Source: Elmis aenea
Taxonomy: Eukaryota > Arthropoda > Insecta > Coleoptera > Elmidae
Reading direction: 5' to 3'
Assembly (NCBI GenBank): GCA_947652605.1
Contig: OX393576.1
Location: 47,840,966 to 47,904,965 of the forward strand
DNA: 64,000 nt
This document shows positions 46,831 to 59,054 of this stretch, piece by piece. Each line of letters starts with the position of its first letter. Position 1 is the first letter of the stretch. The position numbers and the translations under genes are program-made. The notes under the pieces were generated by a model. That model saw nothing but the letters and a program-made list of their open reading frames with translations. It was not told where the DNA came from and did not search any database.

Positions 46831-47990
46831 CATTGATATATCTTGAACTGTAAAGAAAATACAAGATCCAATTTTTTCCAATTTTAAAGGCTACACAGAA
46901 ATACCTATTTCCTGTAGTTTAATTAAACACTTTATAAGTTAATGAGTATAACCATGCTATTTTACAATTAACATTCGCCATGTTATACCACAATAAAAGA
47001 GTTTATTAGAAAACTTATAAGGATGATACAGTTTACAGAAAATAAACACATACCTATTAAGATTTAACAAAAGTATTTTGTTTATCAGGATTTCTTAATC
47101 GACTAAAATGCAATTCCTTTAATATCTTGAAACAAAGAACAATGGACTTGCACCACTTTCATAATAAACGGTTTAATTTATTTAAGTTATTTCACAAGCA
47201 TTCCTTAAAATTTTGTCATAGATTAATAACTGCTAAAAACATTTTCGTCAACAAGTCGCCAAGTACACAATAAAATAAATATCAGAAATAAATAAAGGTG
47301 TTACAGAAATGTTCTCAATTTCAGTTAAAACATAACATATCGACATATTCATGGCTTTGACAAGAACTAAACCTCAAATAATTTTATTATTTATCTAGTT
47401 TACAGCTAATGATGGGCCATGAAGGTTCATACCGACCAAAGGGACCATAGTTTCAAATTTACTGTATTAATAATAAATTAATAAGTTAATCCTCCAATAA
47501 CCTTAAGGACGATATTAATTTAAAAGATTTATTTAATTATCAGGGGATAATAATCCCAAAAATTTCTAATAAGATTCCGGTTATTGCTTTCCTTGGGGAT
47601 AACCAAAGAAACTTTAATATAATCAATCATTTAATACAATTTTTACATAGCAAACACACACAGACCCTATGAGCTAAGAAAAACGTTTATTATACAACTT
47701 TTTTTTTCAAATTATTAGTAGTTTTTAAGACAAAAAACTAAAAGATTGTAGCATTTTTCACGTAAAAAGTGAGTTAATTTAATTATTTATCTAACATAAA
47801 GTCTTTCAAAATCGAATTTTTACTACCTAATTTATAACCTTAGCTTATAAACATAAGGTTTGTTCCAGCAAACCAAAATATACTAGTTCATGAACTAATA
47901 CATGAATTGGTTTATGAACATGAGTCAACTAGGGACTAATAAATGTATTAATCGCTGCTGAAAGGCTTTAACGACATCCCTGACTGTAAA
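46831..47990. other. AT-rich stretch, nothing recognised
   Basis: The only pattern noted is a short cluster of TTCATGAAC-type words at 47885-47930. Confidence 0.4.
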
Positions 47991-48085
47991 TGACATTTTT
48001 CTGCGTCCGCCCAGAAAATCAGCTGTTTCCGATCAATTTTTAAGCAGGAAATACATCTTTAGTGACTTAGGTCAAAAAGTAACTG

Positions 48086-48149
48086 GTTGCCATGGTAATA
48101 AGTTGTTTTTACCGGTCTAGGCCGGAAAGTAGCTGGTTGCCATGGTGAT
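48086..48149 (+). promoter_or_regulatory. Two X-box-like (RFX) sites 50 bp apart, or repeat units
   Basis: GTTGCCATGGTAAT (48086-48099) and GTTGCCATGGTGAT (48136-48149) match 13 and 12 of 14 positions of the RFX X-box consensus GTTGCCATGGYAAC. They lie in two ~50-base tandem units, GGTCAAAAAGTAACTGG... and GGCCGGAAAGTAGCTGG.... The units faintly resemble the GGCC hairpin family, so a decayed transposon is the main alternative. An ATG-initiated 48-codon frame begins 90 bases downstream. Confidence 0.3.
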
Positions 48150-48239
48150 GATTTGTTTTGTTGATTTGCGCTGTCAAACAAGCGTCATTATACCACCAAG
48201 CGAGTTTTCACCTGTAGTTTGTTAAGTTATTGTTTAATT

Positions 48240-48386
48240 ATGGATGGTGGCGATATTGATTTTGGTGTCAGTGGCAGACACGGGAAAAATTTTGTACGTA
48301 ACATCCCCGTAAAGTGTCTTTACTGGACTCGTGTGCTTTCAGGACTCGCCTACGGCTTGTCCCAAAACTGTCTACTCGTCCAGTAA
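48240..48386 (+). CDS. Short open frame downstream of X-box-like sites
   Basis: Starts MDGGDIDFGVSGRHGKNF and runs 48 codons to a TAA. A possible splice donor, GTACGT, follows residue 18 (at 48303). The later part overlaps a stem (TTTACTGGAC ... GTCCAGTAAA, 48319-48388) typical of a repeat, so the frame may be a short first exon ending at the donor, or chance. Not recognised. Confidence 0.22.
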   Translation: MDGGDIDFGVSGRHGKNFVRNIPVKCLYWTRVLSGLAYGLSQNCLLVQ

Positions 48387-48569
48387 AGTACCACTTTCCG
48401 GTCTAAACAACTATTGTACGTATTGGGTTCATAGAAATTTGCGCACCGCAAGCATCAACATCTTAAGAAACCAGTATTATCTACATAGGGTTGAGAGGGA
48501 GATGCATAGCTAGCAGAGGCCGCGTTGGTTGTAAACAGCGCATGCGTCTAATATTCCCAGTGCTAGTTC

Positions 48570-48740
48570 ATGCTCTCATCCATGTACTGTTTTGACCGGC
48601 CGCAAAATAATCCCAAAGTAGTCGGAGGGCAGCAGAAACAACCGACCAACCGTCCGGTGAAGTATCAGAAACGCTATATCGATACTGCGCAGAATCCTGA
48701 TAGTTCATCGGATAGTAAAAAGCGCTGCTGGAAGCATAGG
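48570..48740 (+). CDS. Candidate host exon, unidentified
   Basis: Fifty-seven codons from ATG at 48570 to a possible donor, AGG|GTAATG, at 48741; beyond it the frame stops after three codons. The peptide (MLSSMYCFDRPQNNP at the start, QQKQPTNRPVKYQKRY in the middle, SSSDSKKRCWKHR at the end) is polar and low in Phe/Ile/Leu. The DNA is near 50% GC with G/C-ending codons, unlike the surroundings. A possible acceptor (TATTCCCAG) ends at 48560. I do not recognise the protein; a single exon of a gene with long introns is the inference. An antisense frame also exists. Confidence 0.35.
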
Positions 48741-48759
48741 GTAATGGTTTGATCATTCT

Positions 48760-49570
48760 TTTTGTGACAGATTACAAAAACGTTTTATTTTTTTGTTAAA
48801 TTCCTAATAAAAGCTAAATGTCATTAACAAATATTTTCGAAAAACATATTTTAATAATTCATTTTGATCTTCATAGTCATAAAAATATAATACGCTTTGG
48901 AAGTTACTTCCTGAAGTCGTTGAAAACTAAAGTATTTTTTCATTTAATCGAAAATCGAAATGAATAAAAAAATGTTTAACTCAGAGAAGCAAAAATCTGT
49001 AGGTTCGTATTTATCGTAGAACTGAATTTTCAGTTGCAACCAGCACTCTGCACGCAACATTCATCATTACACACATAATTAAAGATGTGAATAGAAATAA
49101 ACACGGTATTGTTATGAAACATGTTTGTGGCCTTTCTACTTGGCATTCGTTGTAGTTTCGCTATAAAAGTGAAACATAAAACGCTGAATATTGTGCACAT
49201 TCTGATACGCTTGAGCGATCCGTATTAAAAGCGAGAAAACTGGGATTCTATGGTCCTTAAACCAAAACCGGGAACATTTATAAAAACGACTCGTTCAAAA
49301 ATATAAAAAAACTTTTTGTTTTTGTCATTTAGTAAAATGTAGTACAAATCGTTACTTACTTCTAGAGATTTTGAAAAACTGTGTACCTAGTGTAACTTGA
49401 TCTTTAATCCCTTTAATATGTTGCTCTTTTGTTTCATTTATTGTGCTCTGACGAGGTTGACAAAAAATGAGGAATTATATAAATATTTAACTAAAGTTAA
49501 TCAAGGTTTTAAGTTATCGAGAATTCTTATACAATAGGTTAGGGAAAGGGACGATATGTCAAAAAAAGTT
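48760..49570. other. AT-rich stretch, nothing recognised
   Basis: No coding-like block or element end was seen. Confidence 0.4.
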
Positions 49571-50192
49571 CAAGTAGATATTTCTTCTTCTTATTCGTAC
49601 GCCTCTATATTGTTAGGTAGATGGCTTTTGTTTTTTATGTATGTGAATTCTTTTTGTATACTTCCCTCCATCTTTTTTCATCTCTTCTTAGTTCTCTAAT
49701 CTTACTTCACTCGCTTTCTCTGTTTGTAGCAGCTTCTTTTGCCTCCTCATTCCAAGTTTTTCTTGAGCTTCCCTTTCGGTTTTTCCTCCCGTTGCGCATC
49801 ATATGCTTTCCTGGGCAATTTGGGCATCCTTTTTCTCTCATTCGATACACATGCTCTAGTCATCTGGGTTGTCTCCAGGATGTTTTGTTATATCGGTTGT
49901 AGTTTTAGATTTTCCGTATGAGTTTCGTTTCTAATTTTGTGCCTACACTTTTTTATTTTAAACCTCATTTCTATACCTTTGATACGAGTTTGTTGTTTTT
50001 GGTCGTTGGCCATGGTTCGAAACCATATGTTAGGATGGTGCTAAACAATTTGCGAAAGATCTCTACCTTCGTTTCTTTGAGTATCTCTCTTTTTTCGGGA
50101 AACTGTTTCTTTATCGCTATAAAAAAACCTAGCTGCTGAGTATATATTTTCTCGTTTATTTTCCTATCTATCTTTCTGTTGCGAGTAAGCAA
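49571..50192 (-). pseudogene. C-terminal part of a LINE ORF2, decayed
   Basis: Minus-strand translation gives ILTYGFEPWPTTKNN near 50010-50050 (the YGxExW block after the RT domain). Past stops, sequence resembling the KRPxGRPKKTWE tail follows near 49750. Frames are broken throughout and no RT motif lies inside. Plus-strand frames over it are Ser/Phe/Leu-rich shadows. Confidence 0.6.
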
Positions 50193-51276
50193 ATAAAATG
50201 TGTAATATAAACTTTTACAATGCTCTATACTTCTCTTTTACCAAAAAATTTCATAGACCCACTGAATGTAAACGATTTGTTTACCATAATTTTACTCATT
50301 AAAAACAAACTGAATAAGATTTTCCATATTCGAGTGTTACGTAAGATCAGTTTTCAACTTAAAATTGTCCAAATAAGCATATTTCTATTAAATTACTTTA
50401 CTGCAATTGAAAAAAACATATTTTCACCCGCAGTAATAAAAAAAAAAGGTATTTGTACGCATCGTGTGCGATAAGGAAGATGAAACAACCTCATTGCCTC
50501 ATTTTAGTTTACATTTCTGAATTATTTGGTTACAAATATACTCTGTGTTGACAGATAGCGACTGTGCCTGAATACATAATAAATTCAAATGCATAAATTT
50601 CTTTAAGTAATTTATCGAACTGACTATTTTATCGTGTTTCATATGAAAACAAACTAGGTATAGCGGAAGAACTGAATGTTATGTGGGTCGACTTGCAAAG
50701 CATGAACTTTTGACGCTGAAAGCGCTTGTAAACAAAAACTTTCTTAATTTTCAAGCTTTGACAATCTCGTTATACGTAACGTCTTAAGTAGAACATTTTG
50801 CTAATCTTTATTTGTTAATGCAAAATTGTTTAACGCAATATTTGTATTAAAATGTTATCATTATCTAGTAAACTAATAAACAACTAACTTTTAATCCGTG
50901 ATGTTAACGGTATTTGGTTGTTTTTGTGTTCCTAAAATCTGTAAGGTTCTTAAAACTTTGTTTAAAAGAACTTATAGTAAATTTCACCTTAGGCGTTATT
51001 TAATACGCTTCTTGCGTTTTCCTTTAGGGGTTCTTTTATAGAAACTTAGCTCCCAATATAGCATGTCTTGCCTTTAATGTTGCACAACCTTCATATTTTT
51101 CGGCATCCCAATCCCCCTCGACCAGCAAGTTCCTTAATTATTAATTAGATCAGACTACATGTACCTTGTTTGTAATAACTACGTGATATGTTTTGATTGG
51201 TTTATATTTCTGAGAAACTTGTCGGTTTGAGTTTTTGATCAGTGTGGCCAACTGTTACTTGTTCATAAAACATAAA
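50193..51276. other. AT-rich stretch, nothing recognised
   Basis: Short AT-biased frames only. Confidence 0.4.
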
Positions 51277-51695
51277 TAATAGTTATTTATGTATCAAGGC
51301 CAAAAAGTGTAACTTTTTCGGCCGCGTCTGGTTTGCTGGCCGAGACATAGTCGAGGCCAGCAAACAGGCAAGGCCGAAAAAGTACGTTTTGGCCGAGGTG
51401 CATATTACATTTTTTGTGCGATCGAATTAAAAACAATTTAAATTTTTAGTAATTTTCAAAATTATAGGTTAGAAACTACGTGACATTCTGTCACTGACAG
51501 ATGACGGCGTATGTACTGCATTACCGGCCCTCTCCTTAGCAACGGCCGTAAAAGTTACTTTTTCGGCCGTTGCCAAGGGTAACGGGCTGAAAAGTAACTT
51601 TTACGACCGTTGCTAAGGATAGGGCCGGTAATGCAGTACTTTATGGTTGCTAACGCGTCCGTCAAACAGCTGTTTCTAGTATGATCGCACAAAAA
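51277..51695 (+). mobile_element. GGCC hairpin element, copy 4
   Basis: A 419-base copy with the standard ends and intact hairpins; very similar to copies 1 and 2. Part R shows single-base differences such as GTTGCCAAGG and GGGCTGAAAAG. It contains the short hairpin CTGTCACTGACAG and the 3' hairpin AAACAGCTGTTT just before CTAG. No direct duplication of flanking bases is evident. Confidence 0.83.
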
Positions 51696-51697
51696 AA

Positions 51698-52639
51698 CAA
51701 TTAACTGTCTCGCGTCTTTTCACAGCGGTCTTTCGGATTCTGTGTAATGTTTGAACCTTTATAATTTCTTGGATAACGATGGAACTACAAAAAAAGGCTT
51801 ATGTCTTTGTGCACTTAGGCTATATTCCAGTGTTGCAGAAATTAATAAAAATATTTTTAATAGCTTTAACTACGTATTTTAATAGCAATTCCGTCTACTA
51901 CACGGAGTGAGCAGTTATCCGACGGGAAAAAATACCAATCACAAATGTTCGACTAATCATTAAAATTTCGCCGAGTGTAATTGTAATACTGTACTAAAGA
52001 TTTTGACTAACTAGAAAAGCCAAAATTTTAGTTGAAAATGGTTACAAGAAATTCTAGAGATGCAGTTTAATCTATTTTCAGTTACCATGTTCACTGGAAA
52101 TCATTTCGTGTGACTTTTTTGGAACCTAAAGGAAGCTTTAGATTCATTTCAATTGAACTTATTTGCTGTAAGAATTTTTTTCTTAGGAAAACAGTGATTA
52201 AAGTGATCAAACTTCTTAAGACGTTGACTTGTATTCGTAAAGATATCTTTTTAGTAAAGGTTTATAATAGTAAATGGTCTATCAACAAGCGCAAAAGTCT
52301 ATCTTATTTAATAAATGCTTGAATTGGAGTATTACTGGAATACTCCGAAAATATGTATAAATAAAATTAATTAAAAATCGCACATTTTTTTCGAAGTATC
52401 TCTTGTCGAAAAGCTAGGTCCAAGTCTCTTAGTCAACAACAATATTTTATATGTTTTCTATACATCCTTCATAAAAAAAACTTTATGATTTTTAATTAAA
52501 TTTGTTTATATTGTAAAGTCTTCGTCCTGCAGACGTGGTTCACAAAGAGCGATTCTCTTTATTTCTAAGAGTAAACCATTTGTTATGATCCCCTTAAGAT
52601 TGAGCTCTTTAAGAAAAAATAATGTATTCACCAGGTATG
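51698..52639. other. AT-rich stretch, nothing recognised
   Basis: No element ends; the frame at 52110-52322 has no recognisable motif. Confidence 0.4.
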
Positions 52640-52704
52640 CATGCAAGCTTCACCTTCCATTCGTCGTCCAGGAAAACTCTTTGCTTTTGCAGAAACTGCT
52701 GTAT

Positions 52705-53185
52705 ATATTTTTTCATCATCATCATCATCATCATCGTTGTCCTCTTGTACCCGTAGGTGTCGAGGTTTGTTCCTTCACTTTTTTCCTTCGACAAAACTAC
52801 GCCACCCCTTTCGGTCCCTGGCCAATACTTTTGCTTCTTCCCATGTTTTTCCTCTACGTTTTATTGCCTCCACTACGCTGCTGTTCCATGTTGTTCTGGG
52901 TCGTCCCCTTCTGTTTTTGCCTATTTTTCTGGCTTCCCATACTTTCTTGACTTGCCTTGTGCTGTCCATTCGTATTAAGTGGCCTGTCCACTTTAATTTC
53001 TTTTCCTCTATTTTACTTGTCAGTGATTTCATTTTAAGTTTTTCTCTTATGTATTCGTTTCTTATTTTATCTGTTCTTTTTACCCCTTCCACCTTTCGTA
53101 GGTACCGCATTTCTGCAGCCTGTAATCTATTCTCTTGTCCTTTATTCAGTACCCAATTCTCAGCACCATATATTTTTTAAATTTC
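52705..53185 (-). pseudogene. RTE-like LINE 3' end with trinucleotide tail
   Basis: The minus strand reads YGAENWVLNKGQENRLQAAE then MRYLRKVEGVKRTDKIRNE, KLKWTGHLIRMDSTRQ, GKNRRGRPRTTW and WRSFVEGKK, ending at 52775. The frame is open for about 130 codons, so it is young but 5'-truncated. Only about 40 bases separate the stop from a (ATG)n run (52713-52735 as TCA on the plus strand). A very short 3' untranslated region ending in a trinucleotide repeat is characteristic of the RTE clade, which makes this the best-supported clade assignment in the window. Confidence 0.8.
52713..52735 (+). repeat. (TCA)n microsatellite
   Basis: Seven and a half TCA units, immediately past the RTE-like coding end; on the minus strand (ATG)n forms the element's 3' tail. 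Confidence 0.95.
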
Positions 53186-55240
53186 TAAATGTATAAGAGA
53201 TCCTTTCCTTTTAATAGTCACGTCGCTTCAGCTTTGATTAAAATTTGTTGATATGGCAATCATATAGTCTCAAAATATTAGTCAATGCATTTGATTTAAA
53301 TGAAAAAAAAGTCACTTTTTTCCGCAGACTGGTAGAATTTTTTTAATTCTTCACGATGGGTGCCTAATAATAGGAAGCTCTAATTAAACGCTGACTAAAT
53401 TAACCGAAATGCGCACTACTTATTTTTTAAACAAATTTATTTATAGAATCGGCAATATCATTGCTGATACTACAATAAATCGGTGTTGTAAAAATTTTTT
53501 TAGTCACACGCCTTTTGCCAGCTCACTCAACTCATATCAACAAAAAATATGTTGGTCTAATAGCAATGTTATTATGAAAATGTACAAATGAACACGCCAA
53601 TTGAAAATTAAAAAAGATTAAAGCCATGTACTACCTATGTCTCTTTGAAGCGCACATCCAATTTGCGCTCTAATTTCCTAATTTCCATTTTATCAAAAAC
53701 ATATACCTCCGACCTAATAATGCAATAAAAAATAACATTTTTATATACAGTAAGGTAATTTTAACCTTTTTTAGTCAGCCATTGTTTACAGTTTTAAGTC
53801 TGCATTGTGTAGCAGCGATTTACAAACAAACCACACGCTGAAAGGCTCATTTAAATCAGTCGAGCTACCGCTCTGGACTTTTACATTCCACATCCCCTCT
53901 TAAATATTTTTAAACCAAAATAAAAACAAACGCTTTCCTGATAACAAAATCGACAATAACAAAAGTTAACTTACATTTAATGAAATATTGTTAAAGTTAA
54001 ACAATAGAAAATACTACTGCATACTGCATTCGCTTTTAATAATATACTCATAAACTTATAATAATAAAACTAAAATAACATTATCGTGGTCGCTAAAGTG
54101 ATCTAGGTGCTAGATCATGCAATTAACTCAGAGGTCATGTTTATGCTCATGCTTAATCATACCAACATCGAACAATCTTCCAGAATATGCAGAATTACAA
54201 CCCCAGGATACACTTTACGGAATACGAAATACCTGCAATTTTACACTACTCAGAGCAAATGCTTTGTAAAGAATTCTATAATTTTAAATGCAAAAGCATT
54301 TTAGTAATTAAAGATCAAATATTTTGCATTATTTGATGAAAAATATCTTGCAAATAATAGCGCTACTTCACGATATAATAAAACAATTTATACAAGTAAA
54401 CTTGTAATACTAATCTTAGGCTGGAATTAGATTGAAATAGCTACGCTAAGAAGCTGAATAATTATTTCATTGTTTCCCATTAGTGAAAACCATTTCGTGG
54501 CTAAATCCAGTTAAATGTGTTAATAGATTTCGAGTTTGTGATAATCCATTTTGCTTGCTTTTAAATACAGTTTGTTAATTAACACTCAATAACGTGAAGC
54601 AGCCCTATTTTTAACGGCATGAAGAGTAGAAAATAATCATATAATCAACGCATGAAGATGCGCTAATAAAATTTAAGTTATTAAATTTTTATTGTAATAC
54701 GATTTTAAATTGGGTGGCACATAAATATTTCGATGCAGTTCCATTTTGATAATTAAAAAATTTAATAAGCGCAAAGTATTTTAAAAAAGCATACTTAATT
54801 ACAAGAATTCAATTAATTTATAAGTGTTCCGAGGCCGATATAACTTAAAAAATGTGGCATTGTTATTATGCTTTTTAACAATTAATGAGTAAAAGTAATT
54901 AAAAGTCCCTGTTCCTTAACTGTCAATACCTGGTAAAATATGTATAATTACTTTATTGTTTTGCTTACTCTTTCAGTACTTCAAACCTTAAACTTTTTTA
55001 AAGTAATTGCTCACATGTTAATTATTATAAACTGTATTATTTCACGCAATTTACTATATAAATTGGCATGTTTTACGATTGTTGTATATGTCTGTAGAGA
55101 AATGGTAAAAACCATTTAACTGCGCATTCCTTTGACTAAATGCAACAATTTGGTTAATGGGTACAAAGTTATTATCTGCCTGAACGCTTTAGTAATTTAG
55201 TTGTGTATAAGTGCAACCAGACGTTTAATTATACTATTCA
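53186..55240. other. AT-rich stretch, nothing recognised
   Basis: Two kilobases of AT-rich sequence with only short frames (53409-53591, 54107-54304). No element ends were seen. Confidence 0.45.
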
Positions 55241-55242
55241 TA

Positions 55243-55869
55243 CAGGGTGTGTAAAAATTGGCGGAAGCGCTACACGTGGCGATGTTCTTCGTAAAATTCT
55301 AAGTCGAAAATCTTAATACGAAAATGTTGTACCATGCTTGCTGTGTCTGCAAGAGGTCCTCAAAGTTTTGACATTCAGTCCTTCAAAAAGCGTTAATATT
55401 TAATACTTGCAAAAGATAAAAACTGCAATTTGGAATAAAAATAAATTTCGAATAGTATTTTTTCCTAGATATTGTGTTCTTCCTTTCAAAAATTGGTGTT
55501 GAAAATATGTAAATCACTGATTTGAATGAAAATAATACATATGGCAACATTGTCATTAGCTGTCATCTCCTTTTTTCTCGTAATTATTTCTAGTTTGTGT
55601 TTTACGATACCCAAAAGTTTGCAGCTATGTTTACGAACTGAAGGCTTTCAGTTCGAACAAAAATTGTAAATACCTAAGTAAAAATTGCTGATAAAAAAAT
55701 GTCCAAACGCAAATCAATGTATGCAATGTTGCCAATTTTTTTCTTTCTTTAAATGGTTCCTGAGGCCATAGGAACCATAGTACAACATTTTTGTATCAAG
55801 ATTTTCGACTTGGAATTTTACGAAGAACATCGCCGCGTGTAGCGCTTCCGCCAATTTATACACACCCTG
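55243..55869. mobile_element. Palindromic CAGGGTGTGTA element, complete
   Basis: CAGGGTGTGTAAAAATTGGC and its inverse bound the element, with TA on both sides (55241-55242, 55870-55871). The arms (about 130 bases) contain GGAAGCGCTACACGTGGCG and GATGTTCTTCGTAAAATTC. The usual box A is not evident, so it belongs to a different branch of the group. Non-coding interior. Confidence 0.85.
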
Positions 55870-55871
55870 TA

Positions 55872-56688
55872 TTTATGTCATTTGTGTTCAGTCATATGAC
55901 TGGATACATCCAGGCATTTAGTAAAATGTTGGTTAGAGATTAGAGTCAGGTGAATGGATATTTCAATTTGTGTTATCCCTCTGTTGCTAATTTATCGTTA
56001 TTGCGTCCCTTACTATTAGAATAAGTTTTGGCTGCCGAGTGAGAATTTGATTTGTTCTGATGGAGCATAAATCTTTTCTTTGAAACTTGAAACCCTTCTG
56101 AATACTTCAGGCTTCAGGCATACATTTTTCTGTGTGACATATAACTGTAACCGTATTCTGCACATCTAGTTTTATTGAATTTACCAGCACCGTACTCCTG
56201 AAGATAATTGCATGCATCGCTTTTTCACAATTTCAGAAAAGAGTTGGTGCCCGCATTTATTGAAAATTCTTACGTCTTGCTCAGAAAGCTGATGCCACAC
56301 AAACCGACAGACTATTTTAAAATGCAGGTGATCGTGGAGATTGTTCCAAAAGCTAAGGATCCAATCTTAAATTGATGCTCTATCACCGTATTTATTGCTT
56401 TTTTTTATGAAATTTTTAATAGCAGCAATATTTTTCAGTAACGGTCATATGAGGACGCCCAGTCCCTTTTTGATGCAGAACAAAACTCGCGTTTAAATTC
56501 TTTATACCAGCTGTAAATTATTGTACCCAAGGAAACGTTTGATTACTAAAAGCTGAGTCTAAACTTTCCTTGCACTCATAAGCGCTGAAAAAGTTCGAAT
56601 TTTGTTTTACACGGCCTACTAGTTTATTTTTTTTAATTCTCAAGCATTTCCCTCTTACGTTTACCTTTTGTTGTAAGCATGTTATCAA
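55872..56688. other. AT-rich stretch, nothing recognised
   Basis: No element termini or coding block recognised; some short frames only. Confidence 0.4.
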
Positions 56689-58135
56689 CGAGGACGAAAA
56701 ATAATTTGTTCGATTTTGTTCAGAATCGGAACGCAAACGAATTATTTCGTTTTCGTTCTTGACGTTTCCACCCATAAAATTTCGTTTTCACGAGCCGAAA
56801 TTTAATAACGATTAAAACCGGTTTTACCATTTTTTTTTTGTTTTTTTTTAGTCACCAAGTCGAGGACCTATTTTTTCTTACCTCACCCTCATTTTACAAA
56901 ACTCAGAGCAGAGGACTTTCTAAAGAACAATCGTCAAACGTCAAAAAGACAGTGTTGGCAACTTTATTAGTACGATGAAACCCCATTTATTCGTATATGC
57001 GATTATTTAGACTATAAATACTTCGTAATGTATTAATATGTATATCAGCAGTTCTCCTTTAAATAAAAACCAATTTGGCGTAATTATTTTGCACTTTTGG
57101 TAATAAATATGAGATATAAAATGTTTGTGATGAATTTTAAAGTCCATTTACATATTTTTTTTCTGTTAGGCCCTTGCTAAATTGTAAACGGCTATACGTT
57201 CAGTTTTGATTATTACGGACAGCATAGTTAAGGTTTAAGCTGCGTTCACATAGAAAAGTATTGTATTGTATTGTAGCGTAAGCAAAGTTAAGGTTACGAA
57301 TATCAAATGCTAGCGTAGCGTTCACATAAGCAAAGTAGTGGAATTGCGTTGTAAGCTGCGTTGTAAAACCTTGCAAGCGCCAAGCTTCTTGCAATACCCC
57401 ATAACAAGAACCAATCACAGTGGATTAACCCTGCGTATGCGCGTGGGAATCGCCTTTAGTGTACAAACAATACAATACCTCTATGTGAACGCTACTCTTG
57501 CAGGCACGTTACAATACAATTTATTACGCTACAATACAATGCAATACTTTTCTATGTGAACGCAGCTTTAGACTATAGAATCGCCATATTAAATTGACCA
57601 AATTGTTAAACATATTTAACATATAACCAAATTTTATTTAGTATAACACCAGTCAGGTGCAAACATACAACTAGTTTGTCAAGATAATCAACGTCAAATG
57701 TCATATTTTTAAACTTATAAAAATGACATGATTATAACGCGCCCTTTTGTTGTCCAATCAAGTGTATATTATTTATTATTGATTCAATCAACAAATTAGA
57801 AAGAGAGAATATCTGTACTCTTACTTGTATTACACGAAATTGAAGTATTAGCAAAGAAGTTGTTAATACATATGTGGAAAAAAGTTAAGCTCACTTATTT
57901 CAAAAGAGATATTTCACTGCCTGGAAGTCTTCCCAGCATAGACGGTAAATTCATGTTTGTGTTTAATGAATAAAAATTAAACAGTGATAAGACCGGTTAA
58001 AACCGGTTTTAGGAATTTTTTATTTCGTTTTCGTTCCTAAACGAAAAATAATAATTTCGTTTTCGTTTAAGTTCTCATAAAAATTTCGGTTAATTTCGTT
58101 TAAAGTTTTCGTGTTCGTTCCGTTCTTAGTCCCTG
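56689..58135. mobile_element. hAT-like element with ACGAAAACGAAA arrays
   Basis: GTTATCAA is duplicated at 56681-56688 and 58136-58143. The right end, inverted, is CAGGGACTAAGAACGGAACG; the left end is degraded (CGAGGACGAAAAATAA). Both ends are filled with ACGAAAACGAAATTATT-type words next to ACCGGTTTTAACCGGT motifs. It contains a Harbinger-like element at 57238-57567. A second, partial copy of the family starts at 63305. No transposase. Confidence 0.8.
57238..57567. mobile_element. PIF/Harbinger-like element with TTA duplication (nested)
   Basis: AGCTGCGTTCACATAGAAAAG and its inverse bound it, with TTA on both sides (57235-57237, 57568-57570). The terminal repeats extend about 45 bases with TATTGTATTGTA runs. 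TGCGTTCACA is a frequent Harbinger-type end. 330 bp, no transposase. Confidence 0.88.
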
Positions 58136-59051
58136 GTTATCAATATTTTCAAAATTACCCATTGTTATAGCTGTGTACATCTAAAATTTATTAAACAATT
58201 TCAAGATTATTAGCTTATTGTATTTTCAACTGATATAATCCATAGTTTATTAATGTATTGAGTGATGAGTTATGAAAAAAAAAATCATATTTTTGTTGTA
58301 CATGGCGATCCATATTTATTAAACGAAATTGTCACGTTTTTGTGAACATGATAAAATATTATAATCTCAAGCATTACAATTTCCTGAAAGTTTAGCAACG
58401 CCTTCAAAATTGCACACAATGGAACGGCACGTCCGGGTTGCGAGTTCGGAGGTTGCTGCAATGGAAGGGGATGATTATTTTAGTAGAATGCCGGACTAGT
58501 TTTCCAGACAATCGTACGATAAATAATTCGTGAATTTATATTCGGCACGAATTTAAAATATAACGAGACAAGCGATTTCTGGCAACGCGTCCGCAGGGGG
58601 GCACCAGCATCGCACGGCACCAAATTGACACAGCACGTAGAAAATAAACACGTTTATTTATATTCGCACGTTGTATTCTCAATTAGGATGGCTGCCCGTT
58701 TCTTTAAAACGGTTTTTATTTGAATTTAGGGCATATGAAATAAAAATAACGCTAGCTTGCAGAGAAGTTTATCAAATTTTGAATTAGCTAATCTATGATT
58801 AAACAAATATGTAACTCATTAACTTTGATGTGTAATTATTGTCTAATAAATGATCAAAGATAACAGATTAAATTGAATTTGCTATAAGCGTATAAGCTAA
58901 TACGAAACTCGAGCTGATCCTACTTAGAATAAAAAACGCTGTTAATATTTTTTAAGCCATAATAAATTTTACCATTCTTACTTTTTTTTTAAAGTTCCCA
59001 GCCAATCTTCTTTTGAAATACTTGAATAATCGTGATTTGTGAACGACAGTA
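58136..59051. other. Gene-free stretch with a less AT-rich block
   Basis: Between 58390 and 58640 the composition approaches 50% GC (for example GGAACGGCACGTCCGGGTTG and CAACGCGTCCGCAGGGGGGC). No long frame or repeat ends are present. It might be a conserved regulatory block or an unrecognised repeat. Confidence 0.35.
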
Positions 59052-59054
59052 TAA

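Noticed and set aside
48568..48756. Antisense 62-residue frame over the candidate exon
   Set aside because: The plus-strand frame has the more coding-like peptide and a donor-like site at its end; the antisense frame is likely its shadow, though this was not proved.
52585..53180. Plus-strand frames of 121 and 179 residues
   Set aside because: Antisense to a well-matched RTE-like tail; the Ser/His run is the trinucleotide microsatellite.
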